Shown here: positions 25,819 through 34,130 of the stretch, in pieces
Position numbering within the stretch: the stretch's first letter is position 1
Layout of the letters: every line of letters starts with the position of its first letter
Position numbers and translations under genes: made by a program
NCBI GenBank assembly: GCA_937905835.1
Contig: CALCXK010000047.1
Span: 1-46,538 of the forward strand
Length of the DNA: 46,538 nt
Source: an uncultured Ilumatobacter sp.
GTDB lineage: Bacteria > Actinomycetota > Acidimicrobiia > Acidimicrobiales > Ilumatobacteraceae
Direction: 5' to 3'
Notes under the pieces: generated by a model
Told to the model about the DNA's origin: nothing
What the model saw: only the letters and a program-made list of their open reading frames with translations
Databases searched by the model: none

Positions 25819-25860
25819 GCCACACCGAGGTCAGTTTGGTTTCAGAGGGTGTGTGACACG
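25819..25860. repeat. GAGGTC dyad element, degenerate copy C
   Basis: CACACCGAGGTC (25821-25832) reproduces the left arm of the element at 10073, and GGTGTGTGACAC (25848-25859) resembles the right arm, but the centre is interrupted by about 15 nt. It fills the 47-bp convergent gap between trmI and the ferredoxin gene, matching the convergent position of copies A and B. Confidence 0.42.
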
Positions 25861-25863
25861 CGG

Positions 25864-26109
25864 CTACGGCTCGATGTAGATGCACTCTCCGGGGCATTCC
25901 TCGGCGGATTCAACAACAGCGTCAAGCAGTTTGTCGGGGAATTCAGCGAGTCCTTCAGCGCCTTCAAGGTTGCCCTTCGCCTTGGCGAAGATCTTGTCGC
26001 CTTCGACGACATACGCAAGGCCGTCATCCAACAGCGTGAAGACGTCGGGTGCGATTTCCTCGCAGAGGCCGTCGCCGGTGCAGAGATCTTGATCGATCCA
26101 GACCTTCAT
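25864..26109 (-). CDS. Ferredoxin, 3Fe-4S type
   Basis: The 81-aa acidic protein has Cys10-x2-Asp13-x2-Cys16 and a C-terminal CPGEC (Cys72, Cys76). Asp replaces the second cysteine of a 4Fe-4S motif, which is the signature of single-cluster 3Fe-4S ferredoxins that often feed cytochromes P450. No P450 gene is adjacent, so its partner is unknown. The ATG at 26109 has an AAAAGGAA site about 10 nt upstream on the minus strand. It is divergent from arc and convergent with trmI. Confidence 0.88.
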   Translation of the reverse strand: MKVWIDQDLCTGDGLCEEIAPDVFTLLDDGLAYVVEGDKIFAKAKGNLEGAEGLAEFPDKLLDAVVESAEECPGECIYIEP

Positions 26110-26277
26110 GTCAGTTGGCTTCCTTTTCGGGTTGGGTTGTGAGCTGGGCGCTCAGAGGGCGATGGCGAGACATTTGTCGATGTGCCGGTGTTTGGCGAGG
26201 ATGGTACATGGACTGGGACACGTCAACGTGCATCTGAAGGTGGTAAGCACGTCGGGTGCGGGGAGAGCCACTCGGTG

Positions 26278-26283
26278 TACATT
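26278..26283 (+). promoter_or_regulatory. -10-like TACATT, leaderless start of arc
   Basis: TACATT ends 6 nt before the ATG at 26290. The spacing selects this ATG over an in-frame start at 26182. Confidence 0.42.
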
Positions 26284-26289
26284 CGGTTC

Positions 26290-28017
26290 ATGGCGAGCAA
26301 GGACGAATCGACCACTGACGACGAATCGGCAGCTGGACGCGACGCGCAGGCAGCCGGCTTGCGCGAGGAAATCGCGCATCTTCGCGACGGGCTGTCAGAT
26401 TTCCCTCGGCGGATGCGTTCGTTAGAAGAGCGGCTTCTGGAAACGAAGGGGCAGCTCGCGCAAGCCGTGGGTCAGAACGAGAAACTCTCCTACACACTCC
26501 GCGAGGCACGTGAGCACATCACCACGCTGCGCGAGGAAGTCGACAAGTTGAGCCAGCCGCCATCGGCGTACGGCGTCGTCGTCGGTAAGAATGACGATCT
26601 GACCGTTGACGTGCTCACAAGCGGTCGCAAGATGCGTGTGTCGCTTCACCCCGACATCGACCACGAGCTACTCAACCGAGGCGCCGAGGTCGTGTTGAAC
26701 GAGAGCTTCAACGTCGTCATGTCGCGTGCGTCGGAGATCACCGGCGAGGTCGTGACCGTCAAAGACATTATGGAAGATGGCATCAGGGCACTCGTTGTCG
26801 GGCGTGCCGATGAAGAGCGCGTCTGCGAGCTGGCCGACAACCTGCGCGGCACGCTCATCCGCAGCGGCGACCACATGCGTCTCGACGTCCGCTCGAACCT
26901 GCTGCTCGAGAAGCTGCCCCGGCCTGAAGTCGAAGACCTGCTCCTCGAAGAAGTGCCCGACATCTCCTACACCGATATCGGTGGCCTCGACGAGCAGATC
27001 GAGCAGATCGCCGACGCTGTCGAGCTGCCGTTCCTGCACCATGACCTCTTCGCCGAGTATCAGCTCCCGGCACCGAAGGGGATTCTGCTCTATGGCCCTC
27101 CTGGTTGCGGCAAGACGTTGATTGCGAAGGCGGTTGCCAACAGCCTCGCCAAGAAGGTCGCCGACAAGGTGGGCGAAGGCAAGGGCCGCTCGTATTTCAT
27201 CAACATCAAGGGCCCTGAGCTGCTCAACAAATACGTCGGTGAGACCGAACGCCAAATCCGGCTCGTCTTTCAGCGTGCCCGCGAGAAGAGCGACGAGGGT
27301 TGGCCGGTCATCGTGTTCTTCGACGAGATGGACTCAATGTTCCGCACCCGCGGTACCGGCATCAGCTCCGACATGGAGTCGACAATCGTGCCGCAACTTC
27401 TGGCTGAAATCGACGGAGTTGAAGGCCTCAAGAACGTGATCGTCATCGGTGCGACCAACCGTGAAGACCTGATCGATCCGGCCATCCTACGCCCAGGCCG
27501 CCTCGACGTGAAGATCAAGATCGAGCGCCCAAATGAAATCGGCGCTCGCGCAATCTTCGCGCAGTACCTCACAAACGAGATCCCACTCGACCAGTCGGAG
27601 TCGATCGACGCAATGCTCGATGCAACAGTCAGCGAGATGTACAAGAACGACGAGGTCAACCAGTTTCTTGAGGTCACCTACCAAAACGGTGATAAAGAAA
27701 TCATGTACTACAAGGACTTCAGCTCGGGAGCCATGATTGAGAACATCGTCCGCCGAGCAAAAAAACTCGCGATCAAGCGGGTCATTAACGGCGGCGAGAA
27801 GGGCGTTCGTACGCAGGATCTGCTCGACTCGATCAAGCAGGAGTACAAGGAACACCAAGACCTGCCGAACACAACGAACCCCGACGACTGGGCGAAGATC
27901 TCCGGCAAGAAGGGTGAGCGGATCGTCTTCATCCGCACCCTCGTCACTCAGGACACCGCCGACGATCCGACTGGTGGCCGGGCCATCGAGCGAGCCCAAA
28001 CGGGTCAGTACCTGTAG
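26290..28017 (+). CDS. arc: Proteasome-associated ATPase ARC/Mpa
   Basis: The 575-aa AAA ATPase forms the hexameric ring that recognises Pup-tagged proteins, unfolds them and feeds the 20S proteasome. An N-terminal coiled coil (about 17-85) binds Pup, and OB-fold domains (about 90-235) follow. The AAA domain has Walker A GPPGCGKT at 269-276 and Walker B VFFDEMDSM. The C-terminus ends GQYL, the penultimate Tyr needed to open the proteasome gate. The name is arc in most actinobacteria and mpa in mycobacteria. Start chosen from the -10-like box at 26278 and family length. Confidence 0.97.
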   Translation: MASKDESTTDDESAAGRDAQAAGLREEIAHLRDGLSDFPRRMRSLEERLLETKGQLAQAVGQNEKLSYTLREAREHITTLREEVDKLSQPPSAYGVVVGKNDDLTVDVLTSGRKMRVSLHPDIDHELLNRGAEVVLNESFNVVMSRASEITGEVVTVKDIMEDGIRALVVGRADEERVCELADNLRGTLIRSGDHMRLDVRSNLLLEKLPRPEVEDLLLEEVPDISYTDIGGLDEQIEQIADAVELPFLHHDLFAEYQLPAPKGILLYGPPGCGKTLIAKAVANSLAKKVADKVGEGKGRSYFINIKGPELLNKYVGETERQIRLVFQRAREKSDEGWPVIVFFDEMDSMFRTRGTGISSDMESTIVPQLLAEIDGVEGLKNVIVIGATNREDLIDPAILRPGRLDVKIKIERPNEIGARAIFAQYLTNEIPLDQSESIDAMLDATVSEMYKNDEVNQFLEVTYQNGDKEIMYYKDFSSGAMIENIVRRAKKLAIKRVINGGEKGVRTQDLLDSIKQEYKEHQDLPNTTNPDDWAKISGKKGERIVFIRTLVTQDTADDPTGGRAIERAQTGQYL

Positions 28018-28249
28018 GGCGGATCAGAAGAATGGGCTGACGATGTTGCGGGTCGGCCCCTGGAAGGCAGCGCTGTGCACCCGCGTCATGCGATCACACT
28101 GCCAACGAATGTCAGGCCAGAGTCGCTCCAGGGTGTGGCGCGCAATTCACGACCACCGGGTGCGTTGATGAGGTGGGGGAGGGCGGAGCCGATCGTCAAT
28201 GCGCCGATCATTACTACCTGAGTTCCGGGCCAGCGTGCCGAGATATGGG

Positions 28250-28255
28250 TACGGT
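28250..28255 (+). promoter_or_regulatory. -10-like TACGGT, leaderless start of the saccharopine-dehydrogenase-like gene
   Basis: TACGGT ends 7 nt before the ATG at 28263. The remainder of the 245-bp gap after arc contains nothing I can support as a gene. Confidence 0.42.
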
Positions 28256-28262
28256 CATTCGC

Positions 28263-29474
28263 ATGGCACTGAAACGCAAACACGACATTGTGGTTTTCGG
28301 AGCAACGAGCTTCGTCGGCCAGATCCTCTGCAAGTACCTCGTCGACCGGCATGGCACCGACGGTGAGACTGTCACGTGGGCCATCGCCGGCCGGAATGCG
28401 CAGAAGCTCGATGCAGTCGCCGACTCGACCGGCGCCGATGTGCCCCAGATCGTTGCTGACGCTCACGACGCCCATGCGATTGCAGCACTCTGCGCGTCGA
28501 CGAAACTCGTCATTTCGACCGTAGGCCCATACGCCCTCTACGGATCAAAGCTGGTTGCCGCCATCGCCGAAGCGGGCAACGACTACTGCGACCTCACTGG
28601 TGAGCCGCAATGGATGCAGCGCATGATCGACCGCTATCACGAGCGCGCCGTCGAGACTGGCGCCCGGATTGTCCACGCCTGCGGGTTCGACTCGGTCCCG
28701 AGCGACCTCGGCGTCTGGTACACCCAGCAGGCGGCGATCGAGCGGTTCGGCGCGCCGTGTACGACCATCAGCATGGGCGTCAAGGCGATGAAGGGCGGCG
28801 CAAGCGGCGGAACCGTTGCCTCGATGATGAACATGATGGAAGAGATGTCGGCCGACCCGGGCCTGCGTAAGGTTCTCGGCAATCCGTACGCGCTCGGAGC
28901 GAAAGGCGATCGCGGGGGTAAGGAGCAGCCGAACGTCACGATGCCCGTCCACGACGACGGCCTCGGCTCCTGGTTGGCTCCATTCGTCATGGCTGGTACG
29001 AACACCCGAGTGGTCTTCCGCACGCACTCGCTCCTTGACCATGTCTGGGGCGATGACTTCACGTACGGCGAAGCAATGATGATGGGCGACGGCATAACTG
29101 GCCGGGCCAAGGCACTCGGCCTCAGTGGTGGCTTGGGCGGCTTCATCGGTGCAGCGTCGGTCAGGCCCATGCGTACAGTGCTGGGCAGGTTCCTGCCGGA
29201 GCCCGGTGAAGGACCGTCGCTCGATGCTCAGAAAGCCGGTTTCTTTGACATCAGGTTCCACGGCACCACAGCATCCGGCGACACGATCATCACCAAGGTG
29301 ACCGGTGATCGCGACCCCGGATATGGCTCCACTTCCAAGATGCTCGGTGAGGCCGCAGTAACACTCCTCGACTCCGATACACAAGGCGGCTTTTGGACAC
29401 CGGCGACGGCGCTCGGCGCGCCGTACATCGATGCGCTTGTCGAATATGCGGGCATCACCTTCGAAGTTCTGTGA
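28263..29474 (+). CDS. Saccharopine dehydrogenase-like NAD(P)-binding protein (trans-acting enoyl reductase type)
   Basis: The 403-aa protein starts with a Rossmann nucleotide-binding motif (DIVVFGATSFVGQILCKYL). It also has the family segments VISTVGPYALYGSKLV, YCDLTGEPQWMQRM and HACGFDSVPSDLG, shared by actinobacterial saccharopine-dehydrogenase-like reductases such as mycobacterial trans-acting enoyl reductases. That name is family-level; true lysine-pathway activity is unlikely. It separates arc from dop. Start at 28263 because TACGGT lies 7 nt upstream. Confidence 0.85.
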   Translation: MALKRKHDIVVFGATSFVGQILCKYLVDRHGTDGETVTWAIAGRNAQKLDAVADSTGADVPQIVADAHDAHAIAALCASTKLVISTVGPYALYGSKLVAAIAEAGNDYCDLTGEPQWMQRMIDRYHERAVETGARIVHACGFDSVPSDLGVWYTQQAAIERFGAPCTTISMGVKAMKGGASGGTVASMMNMMEEMSADPGLRKVLGNPYALGAKGDRGGKEQPNVTMPVHDDGLGSWLAPFVMAGTNTRVVFRTHSLLDHVWGDDFTYGEAMMMGDGITGRAKALGLSGGLGGFIGAASVRPMRTVLGRFLPEPGEGPSLDAQKAGFFDIRFHGTTASGDTIITKVTGDRDPGYGSTSKMLGEAAVTLLDSDTQGGFWTPATALGAPYIDALVEYAGITFEVL

Positions 29475-29518
29475 CGACCTTCTGATCGAACGAACCGGAG
29501 CAGTTCACGGCGCTCGGG

Positions 29519-29524
29519 TAGCTT
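29519..29524 (+). promoter_or_regulatory. -10-like TAGCTT, leaderless start of dop
   Basis: TAGCTT ends 6 nt before the ATG at 29531, the same spacing as before arc. This suggests dop is transcribed separately from the reductase gene. Confidence 0.4.
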
Positions 29525-29530
29525 GACAGC

Positions 29531-31042
29531 ATGGCCCTCCCGAAGGTGCTCGGCATTGAGACCGAATACGGAATCATTGTCCGTGGCGCCGACAGCAATC
29601 CTGTGTCTGCGTCGTCATTGCTGATCAACGCGTACATTTCTTCGATCCCCCGCAAACGCGGCCGGATCGGCTGGGACTTCGAAGACGAACAACCCTCCAA
29701 TGACGCCCGCGGCGCCTCAAGAGACGAGTCGATGGCCCCTGAGGTCGAGACCATGCTCGTCAACGCCGTCCTGACAAACGGAGCGCGCTACTACGTCGAC
29801 CACGCGCACCCCGAAATCTCGACGCCCGAGGTCACCAATGCGCGCGAAGCCGTCGTTTGGGATCGCGCCGCCGACGAGATCATTCGTGCATCGATGACGC
29901 ACGCGAACGCCGTGCTCGCGAGCGATCCGAAGAACGCCGACGACGCCGAAATGATCATTTACAAGAACAATTCGGACGGCAAGGGCAACAGCTACGGCTG
30001 CCACGAGAACTTTCTCCTGAGTCGGGGTGTGCCCTTCGGCCGGATGGCGAGCCAAATCACCCCGCACTTCGTCACACGTCAGATTTTTTGCGGTGCTGGC
30101 AAGGTCGGCTGCGAAGTTCCCGGTCGTCCAAACGACGACGTTGGCTACCAGATCAGCCAGCGTGCCGATTTCTTCGAAGAAGAGATCGGCCTCGAAACGA
30201 CGCTGAAACGGCCGATCATCAATACCCGGGACGAACCCCACGCAGACGCGCAAAAATACCGTCGACTTCACGTGATTGTGGGCGACGCGAACATGAGCGA
30301 GGTCGCCACCTACCTCAAGGTTGGCACTTCTTCGATTATCCTGTCGATGATTGAAGACGACGAACTCGGTGACGATTGGTTGCTCGGCAACCCGGTCGCC
30401 GCAATTCGCCAGGTCAGCCACGACCCGTCGTTGCGCCAGACGGTCATGCTGCGCGACGGCAGCCGGGCGACCGCATTGGAGATCCAGTGGGGCCTGTTTG
30501 AGCGGGCCCAGAAGTACGCTCAGACGCACGGCCTTGAGTCGGTGGGCGAGGCTGTCGGAGCCGATGTGATGGCGAAGTGGGAGACGGTCCTTCAAGGGCT
30601 CGAGACTGATCCTGATTCGATGGCACATTGGGTCGACTGGATTGCGAAGAAACGTCTGGTCGATGGATATGCCGATCGGCACGGCCTCGCCCCAGGTGCG
30701 GATCGCCTCAAGGCGATCGACCTGCAGTACCACGACCTGCGACGAGACAAGTGCTTGGCTGATCGTGCCGGATTGGACACGCTGGTGACCCTGGACGAAG
30801 CAATCGCAGCGATGACTGCGCCGCCGTCGACGACCCGGGCGTACTTCCGTGGTGCGTGCCTCGCGAAGTTCCCGGACGAGATCGTGGCAGCCAATTGGGA
30901 CTCGCTGGTGTTCGACGTTGGGCGCGACCCTCTCCGTCGAGTGCCAATGATGGAACCGCTCAGAGGGACCGCCGACCACGTCGCGGCGCTGATCGCCGGG
31001 TGCGACACTGCACGCGCACTTCTCGATCGACTGGGTCAGTAG
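29531..31042 (+). CDS. dop: Pup deamidase/depupylase Dop
   Basis: The 503-aa member of the Dop/PafA carboxylate-amine ligase family deamidates the C-terminal Gln of Pup to Glu and removes Pup from substrates. The catalytic Asp is Asp90 in RYYVDHAHPE. A roughly 40-residue Dop loop before it (about 40-80, with DFEDEQPSNDARGAS) is absent from PafA and separates the two. Other shared family motifs are KNNSDGKGNSYGCHENFL and RPIINTRDEPHAD. It lies upstream of pup in the canonical order. Confidence 0.97.
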   Translation: MALPKVLGIETEYGIIVRGADSNPVSASSLLINAYISSIPRKRGRIGWDFEDEQPSNDARGASRDESMAPEVETMLVNAVLTNGARYYVDHAHPEISTPEVTNAREAVVWDRAADEIIRASMTHANAVLASDPKNADDAEMIIYKNNSDGKGNSYGCHENFLLSRGVPFGRMASQITPHFVTRQIFCGAGKVGCEVPGRPNDDVGYQISQRADFFEEEIGLETTLKRPIINTRDEPHADAQKYRRLHVIVGDANMSEVATYLKVGTSSIILSMIEDDELGDDWLLGNPVAAIRQVSHDPSLRQTVMLRDGSRATALEIQWGLFERAQKYAQTHGLESVGEAVGADVMAKWETVLQGLETDPDSMAHWVDWIAKKRLVDGYADRHGLAPGADRLKAIDLQYHDLRRDKCLADRAGLDTLVTLDEAIAAMTAPPSTTRAYFRGACLAKFPDEIVAANWDSLVFDVGRDPLRRVPMMEPLRGTADHVAALIAGCDTARALLDRLGQ

Positions 31043-31109
31043 CTCAAAGTCCAATACAGTTCCACTTCGTGCTCGGTCACCGAGCAGTAGCTAGCAGGGG
31101 AGACAACGA

Positions 31110-31304
31110 ATGGCCGAACGGATTCAAAAGTCCAAGCCCACTCACGACACCGAAGAAAGCGTCGACACAGCGGCTGAGGCTGTCACCGAGACCGGTGACA
31201 AGATCAAAGCTGACATCGACGATCTGCTCGACGAGATCGATGAAGTGCTGGAAACCAACGCTGAAGACTTCGTGAAGTCGTACGTCCAGAAGGGCGGGCA
31301 GTAA
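31110..31304 (+). CDS. pup: Prokaryotic ubiquitin-like protein Pup
   Basis: The 64-aa, acidic, mostly disordered tag protein ends in GGQ. The C-terminal Gln must be deamidated by Dop before PafA can link it to a substrate lysine. The central helix (IKADIDDLLDEIDEVLE) is the part that binds the ARC coiled coil. The ATG at 31110 has AGGGGAGA at 31096-31103 with 6-nt spacing, a strong site compared with its neighbours. A -10-like TACAGT is at 31055-31060. prcB follows after 4 nt. Confidence 0.97.
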   Translation: MAERIQKSKPTHDTEESVDTAAEAVTETGDKIKADIDDLLDEIDEVLETNAEDFVKSYVQKGGQ

Positions 31305-31308
31305 ACCC

Positions 31309-32103
31309 GTGTCGATGCCGTTCTTCTCTCCGGGCGACGACCCGGGGTCGAGCTTTCCTGAACTCCTCCGGCGCATCGGGATGTCACCAGACATCGCGAC
31401 CAATGGGTCCGTCGTTGGCGCCAATTTTTCGGTTCCGCACGCGACCACTTGCGTTGCGCTCAAGTACGAAGGTGGCGTTGTGATGGCGGGGGACCGTCGG
31501 GCGACGTCCGGCAACGTCATCTCGCACCGCTCAATGGAGAAGGTCGTGCAGGCCGATCGGCACAGTGCGGTAGCGATCGCCGGTGCAGCTGGTCCAGCAA
31601 TGGAAATGGTCAAGATGTTCCAGCTGCAGTTGGAACACTACGAGAAGGTCGAAGGCTCGTCGCTGAGCCTCGAAGGCAAGGCAAACCAGCTTTCGGCAAT
31701 GGTTCGCAGCAACCTGCCCGCTGCGATGCAGGGCATGGTCGTCGTGCCGATCTTCGCGGGCTACGACGTGCGGCGCGAAGTGGGTCGTCTCTGGGACTTC
31801 GATGCCACTGGTGGCCGTTATGAAGAACGCGATCACGTGTCGACGGGCTCAGGCAGGGTGCATGCGAGCACGGTGATGAAGGTCGGATTCCGTGACGGTC
31901 TGTCCCGTGATGACGCAATCCAACTGGCGTGCCGTTCGCTCTGGGAGGCCGCCGACGCTGATAGTGCCACCGGCGGGCCCGACGTCCTCCGCGGGATTTA
32001 TCCGGTTGTTGCTGTGATCGACGCCGCCGGATGGGAGCGTGTCGACGACACCGACCTAGCCGCTCGATTCGAAGCAATCGTGGATGAAGTGAGTAGCCGA
32101 TGA
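31309..32103 (+). CDS. prcB: 20S proteasome beta subunit
   Basis: The 264-aa precursor has a 45-residue propeptide, then cleavage before Thr46 in PHATTCVALKY, giving the catalytic N-terminal Thr1. Lys33 of the mature protein (SMEKVV) and Asp17 (AGDRRAT) complete the active site. Beta subunits form the two inner rings of the chamber. GTG at 31309 lies 4 nt after pup and its stop overlaps prcA by 4 nt, so pup-prcB-prcA is one coupled operon. Confidence 0.97.
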   Translation: MSMPFFSPGDDPGSSFPELLRRIGMSPDIATNGSVVGANFSVPHATTCVALKYEGGVVMAGDRRATSGNVISHRSMEKVVQADRHSAVAIAGAAGPAMEMVKMFQLQLEHYEKVEGSSLSLEGKANQLSAMVRSNLPAAMQGMVVVPIFAGYDVRREVGRLWDFDATGGRYEERDHVSTGSGRVHASTVMKVGFRDGLSRDDAIQLACRSLWEAADADSATGGPDVLRGIYPVVAVIDAAGWERVDDTDLAARFEAIVDEVSSR

Positions 32104-32777
32104 ACCAGCCGTTTTACGTCGCACCCGAACAGGTGATGAAAGACCGTGCCGACTACGCGCGGAAGGGCATTTCGCGAGGACGCGCCCTGGTCGCGATCCG
32201 ATACAACGATGGCATTGTCGTGGTCGCCGAGAACGCATCCGAGACCCTCCATAAGGTCTCAGAGATCTACGACCGCATCGCCTTCGCGGGCGTCGGTAAA
32301 TACAACGAGTTCGACCAGCTTCGCGTCGCCGGTGTTCGCGCCGCTGATCTCAAGGGTTTCCAGTACTCTCGAGACGACGTCGACGCGCGCAGCCTGGCGA
32401 ACAGCTACGCCCAAATGATCGGCAACATCTTCACGCACGAAATGAAGCCGATGGAGGTCGAAATCCTCGTTGCTGAGGTCGGCATCGACGCGTCCGGCGA
32501 CCAGATGTTCCACCTGCTCTACGACGGCACCGTGGTCGATGAACGCAACTACGCAGCTATCGGTGGCGATGCCGAAGCAATTCGTGGTCGGCTCGGCGAG
32601 AGCTTCGCTGATGGTCTCGACCGCGGGGCAGCGATCCGGGCCGGTCTCGCGGCATTGAGCGGGCCAGATCGCGAGATTGAAGTGGGTGACCTCGAGGTGG
32701 CGGAGCTCGCGCGTGGAAATGAACGACGCTGCTTCTCCCGCATCGACGCCGCAGCCCTCACCGAACTTCTCGCATGA
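32100..32777 (+). CDS. prcA: 20S proteasome alpha subunit
   Basis: The 225-aa protein forms the outer gated rings. It shows the alpha-type N-terminal stretch (YVAPEQVMKDRADYARKGISRG) and the sequences VAENASETLHKVSEIYDRIAFAG and SYAQMIGNIFTHE. There is no propeptide and no catalytic Thr. It starts inside the prcB stop (ATGA) and ends 16 nt before an inverted repeat. Confidence 0.97.
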   Translation: MNQPFYVAPEQVMKDRADYARKGISRGRALVAIRYNDGIVVVAENASETLHKVSEIYDRIAFAGVGKYNEFDQLRVAGVRAADLKGFQYSRDDVDARSLANSYAQMIGNIFTHEMKPMEVEILVAEVGIDASGDQMFHLLYDGTVVDERNYAAIGGDAEAIRGRLGESFADGLDRGAAIRAGLAALSGPDREIEVGDLEVAELARGNERRCFSRIDAAALTELLA

Positions 32778-32792
32778 GGCCTGGCTTTCGTC

Positions 32793-32838
32793 TGTTTGGG
32801 TGACAATTTTGGTGTGAATGGTCGCCGAAATCGTCACC
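32793..32838. repeat. Inverted repeat, TGTTTG/GTGAC family, copy 2
   Basis: The left arm TGTTTGGGTGACAATTTTGG (from 32793) and the right arm (32824-32838) match in 12 of 15 inner positions. The sequence aligns over about 45 nt with the repeat at 8564. Both copies stand ahead of a gene with TACGGT 6 nt before its start. The distance from the shared TCGTCAC core to TACGGT is 53 nt at copy 1 and 41 nt here. Confidence 0.65.
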
Positions 32839-32871
32839 GGCATGTGTGGTGGTAACTTCGCAGGAATCGTC

Positions 32872-32877
32872 TACGGT
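32872..32877 (+). promoter_or_regulatory. -10-like TACGGT, leaderless start of the amidohydrolase
   Basis: TACGGT ends 6 nt before the ATG at 32884, identical in sequence and spacing to glcF, and downstream of the same repeat family. Confidence 0.42.
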
Positions 32878-32883
32878 CACTGC

Positions 32884-34074
32884 ATGACGTACGCACCGTC
32901 CAGCCGGCCGTTTTACGACGCTGACAGCCACATCATGGAGCTGCCGAACTTCCTGATCGACTACGCCGATCCGGCGATTCGCGATCAGATCCGACCGGTC
33001 AACTACTCCGCTTCGTTGGTGACCGACGAAGAAGTCGACGTCATCGTGGCGAACGGCTCCAGGCACTCGACTGCACACGTCGCAGCGCAGGTGGCGCTTG
33101 GTGATCGGCTCATTGCTGAATCGAAAGAGATCCAAGCGCTCGGGGCATTCGACCGCGACGACCGATCGGTCGCCATGGACCTACTCGGTTTTAAGAAACA
33201 ACTGGTCTTCGCAACCCACAGCGTCGTCACCCCATTCTCCGCGAGCAAGAATCTGCCCGACGACATTCGCTACGGCGCCACCCGAGCACACAACCGTGCG
33301 ATGAGCGAGTTCGTGGCCAACGACAGCCGACTGATGGGCGTCGCGGTCGTGCCGTTGAACAACCCAGAACTCGCCCTCGTCGAACTCGAGTTCGCGCTCC
33401 AAGCTGGGCTCGAAGCCGTGTGGGTGCCACACATGGCGGCAGGGGAGCGGTCGCCAAGCCACGTCGACCTGCACCCCTTCTGGAACCGATTGGCCGACTC
33501 GGGTCGGCCATTCGTCCTGCACGTTGGAGGAGCGCCGCTGCAGCTCGACCCGGTCTGGACGAACACTGGGCGTGCTGCTGTGCGCGACTGGATGGGCGGC
33601 GGCGAGAACGTCCGCAGCAAAGACATGGCCGTGATGCACCAGGGGCCTGAAACGTTCTTGTCGGTACTGATGATGGACGGCATTTTCGAAAAATTCCCGA
33701 AATTGCGTGGTGCCGCAGTTGAATTGGGCGCCGGCTGGGTCCCGGCGATGCTGACTCGGCTCGACTGGGTGGTCAGGTCGTGGAGTCGCGTTGACCAGTA
33801 CCTCGCCGAACTGCAACGCATCCCGAGTGAGACAATTCGGGAACAGATGGCGTTCACACCGTTCCCCTTCGAAGACATCGGCATGCTCACCGACACCAGC
33901 TACGACGACATCTACCTCTTCTCGAGCGACTACCCGCACGTCGAAGGCGGCAAAGACCCGATTGGCCGTTTCGAGAAGTCGCTCGGTGATCGCAGTGAGC
34001 AGGTCAGGGCGAACTTCTACACCGAAAACTTTCTCAAGCTGTTCCCTGACTCACGCGTCCACTCAGCCAGTTGA
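32884..34074 (+). CDS. Amidohydrolase-family (PF04909-type) protein
   Basis: The 396-aa protein has the amidohydrolase_2 layout: YDADSHIMELPNFL with metal-binding Asp and His at the start, WVPHMAAGERSPSHVDLHP, FVLHVGGAPL and a terminal YLFSSDYPHVEGGKDP with the catalytic Asp. Relatives include decarboxylases and lactone hydrolases, so the substrate is open. It sits between prcA and pafA, which are neighbours or close in many actinobacteria, and has its own -10-like box. The start at 32884 is preferred over 32818, which lies inside the inverted repeat. Confidence 0.86.
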   Translation: MTYAPSSRPFYDADSHIMELPNFLIDYADPAIRDQIRPVNYSASLVTDEEVDVIVANGSRHSTAHVAAQVALGDRLIAESKEIQALGAFDRDDRSVAMDLLGFKKQLVFATHSVVTPFSASKNLPDDIRYGATRAHNRAMSEFVANDSRLMGVAVVPLNNPELALVELEFALQAGLEAVWVPHMAAGERSPSHVDLHPFWNRLADSGRPFVLHVGGAPLQLDPVWTNTGRAAVRDWMGGGENVRSKDMAVMHQGPETFLSVLMMDGIFEKFPKLRGAAVELGAGWVPAMLTRLDWVVRSWSRVDQYLAELQRIPSETIREQMAFTPFPFEDIGMLTDTSYDDIYLFSSDYPHVEGGKDPIGRFEKSLGDRSEQVRANFYTENFLKLFPDSRVHSAS

Positions 34075-34130
34075 CCGACAGATGTCAGACTGGTGACCTG
34101 GATGAGGTTTGTTAGCATGGGAGGCACCTG

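Noticed and set aside
28018..28262. Minus-strand peptide-like sequence (ending AFQGPTRNIVSPFF) in the arc-reductase gap
   Set aside because: In-frame stops break it and no start is seen. It could be a decayed gene, but I cannot identify a family.
29717..31054. 445-aa open frame on the minus strand
   Set aside because: It is a codon-bias shadow wholly opposite dop, with no motif or start signal.
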